Below, one piece after another: positions 1 through 12,083 of a stretch of 64,000 nt of DNA. How positions within the stretch are numbered: position 1 is the first letter of the stretch; each line of letters begins with the position of its first letter. Both the position numbers and the translations under genes were made by a program. The notes below the pieces were generated by a model. It worked only from the letters and a program-made list of their open reading frames with translations. It was not told where the DNA came from and made no database searches. Source of the DNA: Dermanyssus gallinae (taxonomy: Eukaryota > Arthropoda > Arachnida > Mesostigmata > Dermanyssidae); assembly GCA_003439945.1 (NCBI GenBank), contig QVRM01002755.1:1381001-1445000 (forward strand), in the 5' to 3' direction.

Positions 1-162
1 TTGTCTAATTAGGTTTAAGCGAACCGCGAGAAGGCCGAGCTTTGGTCGAGCCCTGCATACGAAGGGAAATCAGAAGACAGTACGCTGAACTTGGCCGTAA
101 CAATACGACCTTGGTCGAAGAAGCAGCAACTCAGCACCTGTGATGTTTAGGAGCTAGATGTG

Positions 163-252
163 GGCATTCCGTCTTGCAACAACAACAACAAAAACAACGA
201 CGACGACAACAACAGCAAAAGCAACAACAACAACAACAACAACAACAACAAA
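163..252. repeat. Imperfect (CAA)n microsatellite
   Basis: Run of CAA/AAC units with scattered GAC, AGC and AAA variants. It reads as poly-Thr, poly-Asn or poly-Val/Leu in different frames, so the ORFs across it are low-complexity artefacts. No gene is recognisable in the flanking 1-160 or 253-940. Confidence 0.9.
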
Positions 253-941
253 TGGACCGACAATACGGCTGAACCGTTTGTCTGCCTGTCTGTCACTGTT
301 GACAGGCTTTACTCTTACTTCGACCTCCCTAGCGATATTACTGTTGTTGCTTACACCCCGAGCCAATGCGCCCCACGTACTCCAGGGGGTCTTGTTGGCC
401 TTGAGGTTGACCGAGCCCTCCACGCGCGTTAGATGAGCAAGCCTATCTAACTAGATGGACTGCCCATTTCCCCCCGCAGTGGTAATAAAGCGGTTTGCTG
501 GACAGCCCGCTAATTAAGGCCTAAGGTTATATGCTATTATGCCTCGCATCGCTACCAGGCTACTATTTTTTGAATATACTAATAAACGTATAATTATAAG
601 GGTGCTTTCTTTTAATATAGGCAGCAAACGCGTTTACTTAATGTACACATGATGAAGAAAGTTGTGAAGGCCTTTTTGGTAAAGAGGTTTACATATATTT
701 GCAGTAACATTGGCAGAGACGGACTGAAATGTGGCAATGCGGCGATAACCGTTTCTTTGACGGATTACAAATAGTCTCCAGAGTTGACAAGAAGAAGCTG
801 CCGTCAAGCAGGGTACGGAAATTCCAGGACACCCAGCTGCAACGGACCGTCAGGATAACTAGCATACAGTGAAAAACGTTCGAAAAATGGAAACGTGCGC
901 ACCAAGGATAGACATGGTGCCGTTGCGCAGGTATTAGAAGA

Positions 942-975
942 ACTTTACAGAATTGTATTCACAATTCTGTAAAGT
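942..975. repeat. Perfect 15-bp inverted repeat (hairpin)
   Basis: ACTTTACAGAATTGT at 942-956 is followed, after the 4-nt loop ATTC, by its exact reverse complement at 961-975. It is not part of any recognised element here. Confidence 0.85.
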
Positions 976-1234
976 AATTATTTACGGAACAATTGCGCAG
1001 TATTCCCTGCTCGATTATTCAGTGAAAAGTACCGTATAGCTCCAGACTTCTTTCGGCGCCAGGCGTTCTTGCGGATGGCACTATCGCTCCTTGCATGACG
1101 TAGGAACGCATACAAACGCGATAATGTGGACGCGAAACGACAACCTAAAATATTTTCTAAGATAAGTTCGTTAAGATACGAAATCATATGGTGCTTCCAA
1201 GCTGGAGACGTTTGTGCAGATTGTCAAGATGAAC

Positions 1235-1303
<69 letters not shown>

Positions 1304-1308
1304 AATAT

Positions 1309-1366
<58 letters not shown>

Positions 1367-3650
1367 AAAATATATATTATTGTAATCAAACTAAATATAA
1401 CATATACTTCGTTAACTGGTATAGTCATTTATGTGTATGAGCAGTAGTCTAACGATATACGCTCTGGTGCTGCGCATTCCCGCCTGAACATAATGACTCT
1501 AGACTTTCTGGTGCTTACTCAAATCCCTTAGAAAGAAGAAACGCTCTATATCTATCTATATAAACCACCATCACCGCATCTCCGAAAGTGCCACTCGTGG
1601 CACATTCAAGGCGCAGATCTTTCCAGGTCGGACATAGGCTCTACTTTGCCTATGTCATCTGTTGTACTACACCTCTGCATTCGATGTTCTGTGGTCCCGT
1701 GGTTTTTAAACCACCATAAAGTCATCGCGTTTCGCTCTGCCTTTCGTTCCGTTGGAGGTCGCCTGTCTTTGCGATTTTGCTCTTACTCTGACTGGCAACA
1801 TAGCTGAAGCACCATCGCCTTGTTTCAACAACAGGCCCTCTTGCTCCCCTGCATCGATGATGTCACCGTTTTTTCTGCCGTCTGTCAGTCGCATCCAGCA
1901 TTCAAATTTGTTTGCCTCTTTTCTTTCCATCGATTCTCTTCACACTAATTTTGTCACTTAGCATGGTGTTTAAGCACCTTGTGATCGTAAGAGGTGCGGC
2001 AAATTGTTCTTAATTCGTCAACTCGCTCCAGCAGTTCTGCGTGTGCTAACCACAGATTCACAACGTTCCACTAAAGTTCACTGAGCCAGGGGACGTAGGG
2101 CGGCCTCAACATCTGTTTGCACATTTGATAAGGGTGGCTTCTTAGTTAGTTCACAGAGAGACACCGGCTTGATTTATGACAAGATTGTTTGACCGGTCTC
2201 TTAGATCGGTTTTGTTATAGGCGTGCTTGACCCAGAAACTATCAAAGCCATAATGCTGAAATGAACAAACGCCCACTAGGCTTGGCCATAGCAGTTCCGG
2301 ATTCAGCTCCCTTTGTATTTATTCAGCATTGAACAAAAAAAGAATGGCTTCCTTACTGTAGCGGGTCGGCACTTATGGTTGTATGAAGCTTCGGGCGCAA
2401 CCCCATAGCCCATGCGGCAGCAGCCTATAACACTTGCCATAAAGACCCGGCGCCTTTTTACAGATTAAGCAAGCAAACTAAACAGTGGCTCTGCGACAAT
2501 GTGCCACGTAGATTTCTTCAGTACATATCCATATAAGCCCCCATATTCCATGCATTTTGATTCAATTTGCGCTATTTGGAAGTCCAGGATATCTTTCAAA
2601 CAAATTCAACCGCTTAAACGGCTCTGCGTCAGCCATTGAAAGGTTGCCAGGTTGCGCAAGATTGCAAAGGCGGCAAGTCGAATGATCGACAATTGCTAAG
2701 TAATTTCCTTTGAAAATATCGTGGAAGTGCGCAACACACGTATAAATAAAACTCATTCCAAATTAACGAAACTATCGGGAATTTTACGAGGTATCAATTT
2801 ACGACGTAGTTATATGAAATTGCTTAAAAGCCCTACATTTTCGATATTTGCAAATTCGCTCAATAATCCCACTCGGACTCTCACTGTTTGATTGCGCTTT
2901 CACAAGCTGCTCACACGTGTAATGTCAAACATATTCTCAGCTGAATACGTATAAGGTAATGTCGCATCAACTGTACTTGTGACGACAACGTCCTATTACG
3001 GATACTTTTACATTATCATGCCATAACGCACAACCCTTGAGCTGAATCACTAAATAGAACGAATGTCCCTAATCTGCCTTTTTGTATGATGGTGATAGTA
3101 GTGGTAGTATTAGTAATGACGCATCCACGAAGCAGGCTTCAAAAGTGCACACGCAGGCCGCGATGTGGTAGGCAACACTTTGCAGTGAGCTCATCAATAA
3201 TATTCGTTTGACGAAATCTCTCGTGCAAGATCTGCTGAAGAGTGTAGCATCTGGTACCTTGACAAATGGAGCAAGACATCCACCCGCCGCGCCGATAACA
3301 CGCACGCGTAAATCACGGCAATTCATTACTGGCTACGACTATTGATACTCGTTAGCAATTAAACTGGCAAGGTGTGTCACCACAGACCGTGTCTGCGGAA
3401 TGTTCACTCGATATCGACAGTAGACAATGAAGTACGCTTCCGCTTTTAAGAGTACGGGCCACACATGTATCGTAACGTTTTTGTAGCTTCTTTTTCCTCT
3501 GCTCCTACGAGTAACATTTTGGTTTGGCCGTCTACATCGGCGCATCTTTCTTTGGCTCTGCCCGCGTTCCGGCTCACACGTACGCCTAGTCATCTAGCCA
3601 ATGAAGCAGCTACCTTCAGCTGGCTGATCCTCTACGGTTCATCTACGAAC
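976..3650. other. Unassigned sequence with one large (TA)n tract
   Basis: A compound (TA)n microsatellite occupies about 1237-1380. The rest contains only short ORFs (under about 85 codons) without recognisable domains, and no RNA gene, transposon terminus or splice-framed exon that I can support. Confidence 0.5.
1237..1380. repeat. Compound (TA)n microsatellite
   Basis: About 140 bp of nearly uninterrupted TA dinucleotides with occasional TAC, TAAA and TAAT interruptions. ORFs here translate to alternating Ile-Tyr and are not genes. Confidence 0.95.
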
Positions 3651-3840
3651 TACATCATCAACAACAACAACGATGACGAAAACAACAAAAACAAATACGA
3701 CGACGACGACGGTAACAAAAACAAAGCCGATAACGACAACGAAGAACGCGAAATTGTTTGCCGATACCAGCAGCAAACATGACTGCTTACGTTGTTATTA
3801 TGATGATGATAATGATGATCATAATTATGGTGACGACTCA
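3651..3840. repeat. Trinucleotide-rich stretch (AAC/GAC, then GAT/AAT)
   Basis: Short imperfect runs of CAA, CGA and GAT-type triplets. All reading frames give Asn/Asp/Thr or Ser/Leu-rich peptides. It marks the left edge of the GC-rich island that follows. Confidence 0.7.
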
Positions 3841-3879
3841 AGCTATCTTTTTGGAGCGACTGACACCCTCCGTTCTCCC

Positions 3880-5240
3880 TCCGACAGCGTAGCGGTGGCC
3901 TTTTTCAACCGCCGCCGCCGCCACCCCCACCGGCACCCCCCTCCCCGCTACCCCCGCCGTCTCTTCGTCGTTTTCCGTGTGGGTAGGCTGATTTTCTGAT
4001 TGACCATTTTGCAATCTGTCTGCCGGCGCATCCGCGTTGTTATTCCCTCGGCCTTCGCGGGCCACCACCTCGCTACCTGCAGCGCGAGATGGCGGCCGCC
4101 CGTTCATTGCGATCGCGCACCCCCTCCTCGGAATGAATCTTCTTCTCTTCCCGTTTTTCCGCCGGTGACGCCTTTGCCTTCTCCTCTGCCGCGGTGGCTG
4201 CTGGTCCTGCCGCTGCTGTTGCGACTACCGCCGTCGCCTCCGCCGCTGAGGGCGCGTTGTAAAAATCATTATGAGAATTAATGAAGGATTTGCTGTCGAG
4301 AAGTATTATTAATCACAATCTCAGGGCTAGCTAGATATGGGGATTGAGGGAGGCAGGGAAAGAAATAAAGAAAGTGAGATAGAGAGAGAGAGGAACCGAG
4401 AGAAATAAAGAGAGAGAGAAAAAGAGGCACGAAAGGGACAAAGAGAAAAAAGGGCGTAAGATAGTGAGAGGAAAGTAAGAAGCTGACTGGCTACAGGGCC
4501 AGCGTGTTAGGGGGTTTATAGCGTGGCTGCGTGGTCGGGGGTCGGCGGCTAGGAGGGGCGCACCGAGGGCCCCCGCTACGGCCAGAACGGTCTGGCCTGC
4601 CCATGTACAGGCGCGCCGGCCCGGGAGGATGATGATGCGCGTCCGACGGCATCGGTGGTGTTGGTGTTGGTGGTGGTGGCGGCGGCGGTGACGGCGTAGT
4701 AATGCAGACATAGATGGAGCAGACGCAGAAGTAGTGCTCGAAGAAGAAGAAGAAGAGGAAGAAGACGGAAAACGAAGGGAAAAGAACACATGCATCCGCC
4801 TCTGCATCCGCCACATTCGCAGGTCGTTGTCGTAGTCTCCGTCGAAGTCGTCGTCGTCACGGGCTTCATCATCGACGATGTGTCTTTCCTCTAAAGCGAA
4901 ACAAAAAGTCGCACGCAGCGAAAGCCACAGAAGATGCCGCGCTAAAGCAACGCGAAGCCGGTAGGTACAGCGACACGCCTTGTTCGGTGTCGATGTCGTT
5001 GCCGCAGCCATCCGTTCGTGTTTTTCCTTCCTCCCAGGTCTACTCCTAGGTAGGCACGGCCTTCTCGTCTGGAAGGTCTCTCGATAGAAGGGGGCTCTAC
5101 TTAAAACGGGGCGGCATGCTAGACAGGATCGGCCGGGAACGGCTGCCCACACGCCGTTCGTTCCCAGCTTAGGACCTGCTGGCCAACAAAAGCCTAGCCA
5201 TGTTCTCAACGCGTCTCTACGAACGTATGCACAGCCGTTC
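3880..5240. other. GC-rich, CpG-rich island with GA-rich tract
   Basis: The composition is clearly richer in G+C and CpG than the surrounding AT-rich DNA, with CCG, CTG, GTC and GAA triplet runs and a purine tract of repeated GAGA around 4375-4480. A 322-codon open frame exists on the minus strand (4331-5299). It is dominated by Ser, His, Arg and Leu runs produced by triplet repeats and carries no domain I recognise, so I treat it as a by-product of few stop codons in GC-rich DNA. Such islands in invertebrates often mark promoters or first exons, but no start, splice pattern or domain confirms that here. Confidence 0.4.
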
Positions 5241-5257
5241 TGAACGAACAATGGTGA

Positions 5258-5700
5258 ATGTTGACGATGATCACAATGCAGGTGGTCGTAACAGCACAAG
5301 CTGTAGTAGTAGTAGTAGTAGTAGCAGTCGTGTTGGGTGAGCTAATCATTAATCTCCTCCCGCCATGCATGTTGACGTTCTGCCGCGCGACAACAGAGAC
5401 TTATGCTGCTGCGTTTGCTGTTGTTATTATGTTGTTATTGTTGTCGTCGTCGTCATTTAGCATTGTCACACCGCCTCTTGCTGTTGCTACATCTGTTTAT
5501 ATTCGTGCTTTATAGTTGCTGTGTCGTTGCTTGAACTGGTGTTGTTGTTTTTGCTGCTGCTGTTGTCGTTGTTGTTATTGATGATGATGATGACAATGTT
5601 GCTCCGGCTGCTGCTACTGTCACAATTAATGCTATTATTTATATTGTTGTTATATGATTTATACTCTTGTTGGTGGTGGTGGTGGTGTTGTTAATTTGCT
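5258..5700. repeat. GTT/GTA/GTC trinucleotide-rich region
   Basis: Repeated short runs of GTA, GTT, GTC, GCT and GGT triplets, including GTA runs near 5301 and GGT near 5670. Frames give Val/Leu/Cys-rich low-complexity peptides. Non-coding simple sequence is the likely explanation. Confidence 0.75.
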
Positions 5701-8324
5701 GTCTGTTTCTCTATCTTGCTATCTCTAGTTTACAGGTTAGTAGAATTAGTAGAATTAATATTGATTTTTATATTATTATATCCATAACACGGATGCTTAT
5801 TACGTTTTACAAATATAATTTGAATGGTATCGTAATTGTGCCTTTTTTTCATCCTATTTAATCCACAACTTGGTTAAATTTTGAAAGAAAAATATTGTAG
5901 TACCGTGAGAGGTCGTGCAGAAATCGCCGAGGCATCTGACAAACATTTCATTGTGCGATACGGCGAGAAAAACCGGCATCAACACTGGTAACATGGCTGG
6001 TAAAAGAAGCCCTTGATCGAAACAGACGTTGCCTGCACCACCTGCAGGCAGCTTACTGTCTTAATACGTAATTTGACTCTAATGCATTGAATACTCTTTT
6101 AGATGTGTTTTTTCTTTTTTTTTATTTCTGCTGCAGTAGATGCCTCGTATTTGGGCTATGTATACGACTAAGGTAAATAATTAACATCCAACATTTAATG
6201 TTAAAGTAAGTATGTTTATAAAACGGCGCTATGCGCAAGCCTCTTAAACCAGCTAACTGTCGTATTGCATTCTAGCCAACTGATTTCTATTTAATTAATT
6301 TAGGTCACTTGATGCCCAGTGAAGTGCTAACAGATGAAAGAAGTTCATACTTTTAAGGCATTTTTAGAAGTTATACCTAGTCGGACTCTTTCAGAAATGA
6401 TCTCTTGTTTAGCTGTCTAATAAAATCATATCTAAAGAGAGGTGTAGGCAAATTCAACAGCCGTCGTTCAAGAATGTGTTATGCAACTCCAAGCCCATTT
6501 GCGCAATTCTATCAAACACTAACAGAGTACTATATAATTTTAGTTAAATGATTGAGAAGACGCAGTCGCCGGGATATCTTCTTTATGTGAATCCTTTATA
6601 ACAGTTTACGAGGTTTTTGTTTGTGAAGCAATCTTGCGTATCTTTCATTTCGTTCAGGAAACGACGCTGAAAAGGTCATTTAGCTCAGTCAAACGGGCGG
6701 CGTCTGGCTTAACTAACTGTTATCATGGAAGCTGGTCTGACAGTCTCAACGAATATGCCACGTCCGTACAACAAAGATTGCAAAGAAAGATGCCGACAGA
6801 TCGAGAAAGAAATACACAAACACACGGCATAGAAGTATGCATATAAGCAATAGAGGAAACACGAAAAAATGAGAGAACTCATGCATGTATAAATTAAAAG
6901 CAAGAGAGGTAGAAGAGAGGGGGAGAGGTATATGTGGGTAGACCAGCCTAGGTTCTAGCAGTCGATTACTTTAAGTGTTCTTAGAAGAAACTGGTACAGG
7001 CACAGCGGTGAGCAAGACATAGCCGTGTCTCGAATACATTACTCAGAAAGCTTCGGCTTTAACTGGGGGTTTGTCTGAATAGATACGTGCATTTCGGAGG
7101 AGCTGTAGTCCTCTCAGATGACAAACATGCCCGTATCCTCAGCTAGTGACGCCCACCGCACAGTCGATACGCTACGACGGCTATTACAGATTTGGAGCCT
7201 GGGTATTCGACCACTGTAAGAATAGAGGAACGAACAGAGAGGCTATCGAGTCATGGATCTAGCCTGTTTCAGGCCGAGAAACAGACGGCCGGCCCGACCT
7301 AAAGTTAGCGGCGAATTCGCGAACTGACTAAAGACATCGATGGCCTGAATTTGCATACGATTGGACGGGCTAACGCCGTGAGTACAGCGGTGGCTAGCTG
7401 CCGTCACCGCCTGGCGCCGTTGTGAAGCAGTCTTGCGTCACTGGCTACGTCTCCAAGCGACGGAACGGGCCACACAGCCCGGCAGCTGCCTAATATCTAC
7501 GAGCTGTATTAAGTACAAGAGCCCCAAGCTCATGCTAAACCCTGCTCATTAGCTACCAGACGTTGAAGAAATGACGCACAAGCACGTGAGGACCTGGCAA
7601 CGTTTTTAAAGCTTCCATCATAGACTACATATTTATATTTTCTGTTGAGACAATAGATTTCGACATAATGTCCGCCAATGTCTGCGCCTTTATTTGAGCG
7701 ATGCATCACATCGTCTAAATCGCGCTTTGATGCTCTACAGCTCTGCCTTGATTCGTGTTTATTCGTTTTTTGGAAAGAGGGAGAATCTGCCCAATGCCGA
7801 GCCGAGTGAATACGCTCCAGCGTGACTCTAGATGCGGCGAGAAAAGCCATGAAGGCTTGAGTAGTAAATCATAAGAGTGCACCGAAGGCTCATTACCTGT
7901 GACTCGCTCTGACCGAGCAAATCGTCAGGTGCCCACCGAGCAGATCTGTTCAGATAATATTGAGAGGCTGGCTTGACATTCAAGCTCAAAGTCTCTTGGA
8001 CCGAGGTACATGTTAAATTTGAGTTTTCGTTAATCCCATCCTTTACGCAGGCCATATTTGTATTGTCCGTTGCTAGTTTTGGACACTCTGTTTAGACACT
8101 CTGTAATGTTTGTTGTGTTCCCGTAGCTTCTAAAACCATAGCTTCTAATGCTGGCCTTCCAACGGTTAACTCTAACCGATACGTATTCTAACACTCAAAG
8201 AGCAAATAGAATTACATTATAAACTCGATTAAGTCATGCAATGTTGTAGATCTCAAGAAACTATTAGTTAAACAACTACAGAGAGCAAACAATTATATTT
8301 TGTATGCGTTAGTACATATATATA
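5701..8324. other. Unassigned AT-rich sequence
   Basis: No ORF with a recognisable domain, no transposon termini and no RNA gene seen. The longest frame is about 106 codons (7530-7850, minus) and resembles no family I know. Confidence 0.5.
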
Positions 8325-9277
8325 CAGAGTATATCTTAACAATATGTACGTATTTTAAGGTCTGGTAGAACTCGGTAAGAAAATAAATTGTCCCAGTGAA
8401 AGGAGGAGGCGGAAACGTCTTGTTAAGGAGATAGGATAAAATGTATAAAGTAGTTATTCTGCGTTTTTCTCCTACAAAGTTGTGCAAAATCTACGTTTGC
8501 GGCAGAACCAGTCAACGCATACAGAAACCGATCATACAGGCGTGTTCGGCGGAAAATTTAGTGTCACAGTGGAAGACCTTTCGCTAGCTTGCGTAGCGAG
8601 AAGCGAATAGCCAGATTAAAATAAGTCATACAAAGTCGATATATTGTTATGTCTTACGTTAACGCTTTTGCGCAAAATCGTACAATTTTGCTATAACGAC
8701 CAAAAATGTACGTCCGAAAGACTACTCTCAGGCAAGTAACTAAGCTTCTTTGTATGAGAAAGTTTGCTACATATGTTGAAGTTTTGCCATTTTTTTTGAA
8801 GAAAAAGCTTAGTTACTTGGAAACTACGTAACGTAGCACCATCAATTTGGTGCGAAAATGATGGGCATTAAATTTGCGATTGCCTGAGAGTAGTCTTTTG
8901 GACGTTTATTTATGGTTGTAATGGCAATACTTTACGATTTTGCACGTAAAATCCTTAACGTAAGACATTACAACATATCGACTTCTTAATCTGGCTATTC
9001 GCTTTTCGTTACGCAAGCCAGCGAAGTGTCTTGGTGGTGCAGAATTTCCGGAATCCGCCGAACACGACGGTGTAATCAATTCTTTCATATGTTGTCTGGT
9101 TCTCCCGCAAACGTAGATTTTGCACAACTATGTAGAAGAAAAGGCAGACTAACTACTTCTATAAATTCACTCTCTCCTAAACAAGACGTGTCCGCCCCCT
9201 CGTTCGATTGAAAACATATTATCTTGCTGAGTTCTACCAAACCTTAAGATAAGTACATATTGTTATGAATTACCTTG
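8325..9277. mobile_element. Long fold-back (inverted-repeat) DNA element, family F1b
   Basis: The two halves are reverse complements of each other with divergence: each arm is over 400 bp and they meet near 8790. Left terminus CAGAGTATATCTTAACAATA; the right terminus, read inward on the minus strand, is CAAGGTAATTCATAACAATA. Both are flanked by TA (8323-8324 and 9278-9279), as expected for a Tc1/mariner-type target duplication. Internal landmarks recur in mirrored order, for example the motif encoding CKIYVCGRT near 8480 on the plus strand and near 9125 on the minus strand. There is no transposase, so it is non-autonomous. The ORFs across it are mirror images of the same non-coding arm. It is closely related to 12084-13070. 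Confidence 0.85.
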
Positions 9278-9282
9278 TATGA

Positions 9283-9288
9283 AATATA

Positions 9289-9359
<71 letters not shown>
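9283..9359. repeat. (TA)n microsatellite abutting fold-back element
   Basis: About 75 bp of TA repeats starting a few bases after the right end of the 8325-9277 element. Confidence 0.95.
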
Positions 9360-9362
<3 letters not shown>

Positions 9363-10849
9363 TTCGTGTTTACAATCAGGATATATGACGCGCAATTGCG
9401 TTTTCTTAGGGGCATGTTAGCGGACAGCTTCGGAAATTAGATCTAGCAAGTGGAAACAGAAGATCCCGTAAGAGCGTTGTTTGAACACATTGACCCTTAT
9501 TGATCATTTGCATTGCATACGATAGCAGTACAGCCCCACCAATAGGGTTTGCGCTTCATTTGCTAGTAGGCCTTAACTGCATCGATCAGTCTTCTTCCTG
9601 CACGGCATCTGCTGCTTTTGCAAGGCCACCAACTTTACTAATGGAGAAAAGTGTTTTGTGTCTAACATGCATTTGCTCTAGTACTGCTACTTTCAACGCG
9701 TTAATCCAATAAGGCGATTAAGACGTGGTTTCGTTTGGAAGAGCAAAAGTAACCCAATACACCGGTATTCCCACTTCCGACAAACTTTTGGGCCCGGCAG
9801 GGCGTTTTACGTCGGTTCTTACACACAGAGAGAGGAAATTGCTGATGTTCACGTTGGGGACAAAACATCCGCAACGGCTCAGCCGGGTGGTAGTTTGATT
9901 GATTGGGGGTAAGCAGCTAAAGGATCAGTAGCTCCCGTGTTGTCTCTCGTTGCTTGTGATGTACGCTAAATTGCCACAACCGTACTTCAACATAACACGC
10001 TATTACAGATATACACTAAGCACTATACAATAAAGTACAATATGGCTATAGGTAGGACACGAAAAGGGTCATGTCGCGCCATTAGGTTTCTGTAACGACC
10101 AAGTGTAGAAACATTGTTTTGCGTGCGACAGAGAGTCTCTGCTACTTTATATACTCTGCTACTTTCAACGCGACGTGGGACCATGGTGTATAAATATTAC
10201 AGCGGTATTGGTGTCATACTTATTGTCACACTTATGAGCATACAAGAACTGCTGCTAACATGCGGATTCTGATAAAGTATCCCGTTATCTTCGGTTATTT
10301 AAATAAACTTTTATGTAGACATAATTCCTCGAAACGGCTTCTCGACGCCAACCAATTTAAGTGAATTTCGCCTTTTACACTGTTTATCTATTTCTTGCTA
10401 TATTGGCATGATTACATGATTTCGTTTGTTCGCTCTTTGGCTTAACGAGGATTTGTTTTTCTGTACGACTAACGTGTACGCATCTCTGGCTGAGATACTG
10501 TCCCACTATTTACGTGAAAGCGCAGTGCAAAAGGGGCACCATCTTGCTCGGACCCTGTTTAGCAATACTCATTGACATCGACATCATTCTTGTCAGTCAA
10601 TAAATTACGTGGTATCGCTACACGAAGGGTTCGGCAACAACAACAACAACAAAACCAACAAGAGACACCAGTTATCCTCTAATCCTCTAGCGTCCTATCG
10701 GCATCATAGTTATCCCCATCATCATCATCATCATCGTCATTAGCGTCCTTAACACCATCATGATTAACGCTGCCGAGAGTCACCTGTACCGCATGATGTC
10801 CGCTGTCTGTCTGTTAGCAAGACAACAACGTTCACAACAGCAACATTGA
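9360..10849. other. Unassigned sequence with short (CAA)n and (ATC)n runs
   Basis: No recognisable gene. Short CAA runs occur near 10637 and an ATC/CAT run near 10720-10740. Nothing else is seen. Confidence 0.5.
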
Positions 10850-11242
10850 CTACTGTGGCGGCCTCCAACAGACAGCCCACAAGCATGAGCGCTGTGGCGC
10901 CCGCAGTGTGGGCAGGAACGGGGGCGACATGAGTGGGCAACCTCATAGACGCGAGCTCAGTAGGCCAGACACGCGGAGCGGAAGGCACATCTCCGCGCTG
11001 CACTGCCACCCTCTGTCTGGCTCTGTCGGCTGTACGTTCTGATCCCCCGTAGCGGCGGCAGCGGCAGCTGCGGCAACTATTGTAGGAGCAGCCCGGCGGC
11101 CTGGCTAAGGAGAGGCAAAGCCCGCCGCGTAGCCCATCTTCGGGTGGCGATGTAGGTGGTAGGCAGTAGGCGGCAGGAGCGGAACAAGGCGGGCGACCCT
11201 GATGCCCATCTATTTATACATCCGTATGGCTACTACCATCAG

Positions 11243-11644
11243 ATGTCACTGTCAGATCGAACGAGGCTGGTGCTACGGCTGCGGCTACTGCTGGTACTAT
11301 CAGTCTTCCTTCCACTACTCCAACTACTACTACTACTGCTGTTGCTGCTGTTTCTGCAGACTGTATGTGCTGTTGTTACTGCTGCCCCTACGACTAAGGC
11401 GGGTGGGTCGATCAGGTCGATTCGTTCGTCGTCGTCGTCGGCGGCGGCGATTCGACCCGCTTACAGGCAGCTTGATATCTCATTAGCTTCAGACCAGCGC
11501 GCCGCTGTCCGCTTGTGTCCTGCACGCTCCGGTGTTCTGCTGTGTGGGCTGGCGTTTGATAAACCCATCTTTTCTTTATTTTCGTTCCTTTTGCATATAC
11601 GTGTTTCTATAGGAGAACATATGTATTTAATAAATATAGAATAG
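11243..11644 (+). CDS. Doubtful ORF with leucine-rich, signal-peptide-like N-terminus
   Basis: A forward open frame whose most plausible ATG (MSLSDRTRLV) is at 11243 runs to a stop at 11642-11644, about 133 codons. It begins with basic residues, then a long Leu-rich hydrophobic stretch ending near LQTVCAVVTAAPTTKAGG, which looks like a secretion signal. A Ser run and SAAAIRPAYRQLDISLA follow. The Leu and Ser runs come from CTA/CTG and TCG triplet repeats, so the hydrophobic segment may be accidental. It lies in a GC-rich patch (about 10850-11560), unlike its AT-rich surroundings, as a first exon might. I recognise no family. A secreted or neuropeptide-type precursor exon is one possibility; chance is at least as likely. 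Confidence 0.2.
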   Translation: MSLSDRTRLVLRLRLLLVLSVFLPLLQLLLLLLLLLFLQTVCAVVTAAPTTKAGGSIRSIRSSSSSAAAIRPAYRQLDISLASDQRAAVRLCPARSGVLLCGLAFDKPIFSLFSFLLHIRVSIGEHMYLINIE

Positions 11645-11660
11645 TTTAAATATATATATA

Positions 11661-11867
11661 GAAAATATTGTGATGATTTATTAATCATCGAATTTGAATG
11701 TGCAATACGTTTGCACACTCGGCAGTGCTCGCCTTAATAAAATGGTGGTAAAAAGGTGTCACGTGAAGTAAGAGTCAGTTGTCCGTGTCCTTGCTTGATG
11801 GTAGCCCCCGCTCTTATGGACCCGGTGCGAGCGATATATCCTCAAGGTTCCTTGCAAAGTTAAAACG

Positions 11868-11869
<2 letters not shown>
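11661..11869 (-). mobile_element. RLE-II retrotransposon, 209-bp 3'-end copy (copy A)
   Basis: On the minus strand this is the extreme 3' part of the RLE-II element also seen at 46336-47193 and 58991-59778, ending in CACAATATTTTCTA like them. It is 5'-truncated at the position matching AAAACGGT just before the end of the coding region. Both sides are (TA)n: a short TATATATATA tract on the 3' side and the 11870-12083 tract on the 5' side. Too short to encode anything. Confidence 0.85.
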
Positions 11870-11930
<61 letters not shown>

Positions 11931-11960
11931 ATATATATATAGAGATATATATATATACAT

Positions 11961-11994
<34 letters not shown>

Positions 11995-12005
11995 TATAAT
12001 ATCTA

Positions 12006-12082
<77 letters not shown>

Positions 12083-12083
12083 A
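11870..12083. repeat. Long imperfect (TA)n microsatellite
   Basis: About 210 bp of TA repeats with GAGA, TACA and TAATA interruptions, partly palindromic. It lies exactly between retrotransposon copy A and the 12084-13070 fold-back element. Confidence 0.95.

Noticed and set aside
1171..1447. Ile-Tyr-rich ORFs over (TA)n tracts here and at many other positions
   Set aside because: (TA)n translates as alternating Ile and Tyr and has almost no stops in two frames.
4331..5299. 322-codon minus-strand ORF
   Set aside because: Composed of Ser, His, Arg and Leu runs from triplet repeats in stop-poor GC-rich DNA; other frames in the same island are also open and no domain is visible.
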